From: Sedimentisphaerales bacterium
Lineage (GTDB): Bacteria; Planctomycetota; Phycisphaerae; Sedimentisphaerales; SM23-30
NCBI GenBank assembly: GCA_016932145.1
Contig: JAFGDI010000381.1
Coordinates: forward strand, 1-5,278
Direction: 5' to 3'
Length of the DNA stretch: 5,278 bases
Shown here one piece after another: positions 5,264 through 5,278 of the stretch (position 1 is its first letter; the number at the start of each line of letters is the position of its first letter). Below the pieces are notes generated by a model, which did no database searches, had not been told where the DNA came from, and was given only the letters and a program-made list of their open reading frames with translations. The translations under genes and the position numbers were made by a program.

Positions 5264-5278
5264 GCAGGCAAAGCCTGC
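5264..5278. repeat. GCAGGC-AAA-GCCTGC hairpin at the window edge
   Basis: Perfect six-base arms around AAA end exactly at the window boundary, and the bases before it (TT) suggest the stem could extend further outside. It follows CTCGCTCCGCTCG (5233-5245). Both are the kind of short GC-rich words found in dispersed palindromic intergenic repeats. No T run is visible within the window, so a terminator cannot be judged. Confidence 0.4.

Overview
The window holds a complete groES-groEL chaperonin operon on the + strand (3067-5061). Upstream of it, on both sides of a roughly 400-base divergent intergenic region, lies a cluster of three signalling genes that all carry receiver-like domains. Base composition is moderate, with AT-rich intergenic stretches and clear Shine-Dalgarno sites. 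The organism is a bacterium. Degenerate receivers, a GGDEF enzyme and a probable sigma-54 promoter would fit a free-living Gram-negative-type lineage. My impression is something like Planctomycetota (Phycisphaerae), but this is a weak guess from protein style and no taxonomic marker here proves it.

Minus strand, 124-2094: two genes run leftwards, probably as one unit with a 12-base gap. The first (1516-2094) encodes a 192-residue protein with a receiver-like fold and a C-terminal acidic peptide resembling the CheY-docking helix of FliM/CheZ. The second (124-1503) is a diguanylate cyclase with a dead receiver, a GAF-like middle and an intact GGDEF catalytic domain with its inhibitory site. A sigma-70-type promoter with a perfect -10 box lies at 2147-2176. 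Bases 1-123 are AT-rich downstream sequence with no supported gene.

Intergenic 2095-2499: no convincing gene. It holds the minus-strand promoter, several short palindromes and, most notably, a near-consensus sigma-54 (-24/-12) promoter at 2438-2453 pointing at the + strand genes.

Plus strand, 2500-5061: a single-domain response-regulator-like gene (2500-3012) is followed after 54 bases by groES (3067-3354) and groEL (3433-5061). No terminator and no CIRCE element were seen between the regulator and groES, so the sigma-54 promoter may feed the chaperonin genes. A hairpin with a GNRA tetraloop sits between groES and groEL just ahead of the groEL ribosome binding site. A strong intrinsic terminator (5083-5122) closes the operon. 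The final 156 bases hold short inverted repeats and look like repeat-rich intergenic DNA.

Taken together, the left half looks like a c-di-GMP/receiver signalling module. Its three receivers are each missing different parts of the phosphorylation site, which suggests protein-protein docking rather than ordinary phosphorelay. The right half is housekeeping protein folding. A functional link between them is inference from gene order only.
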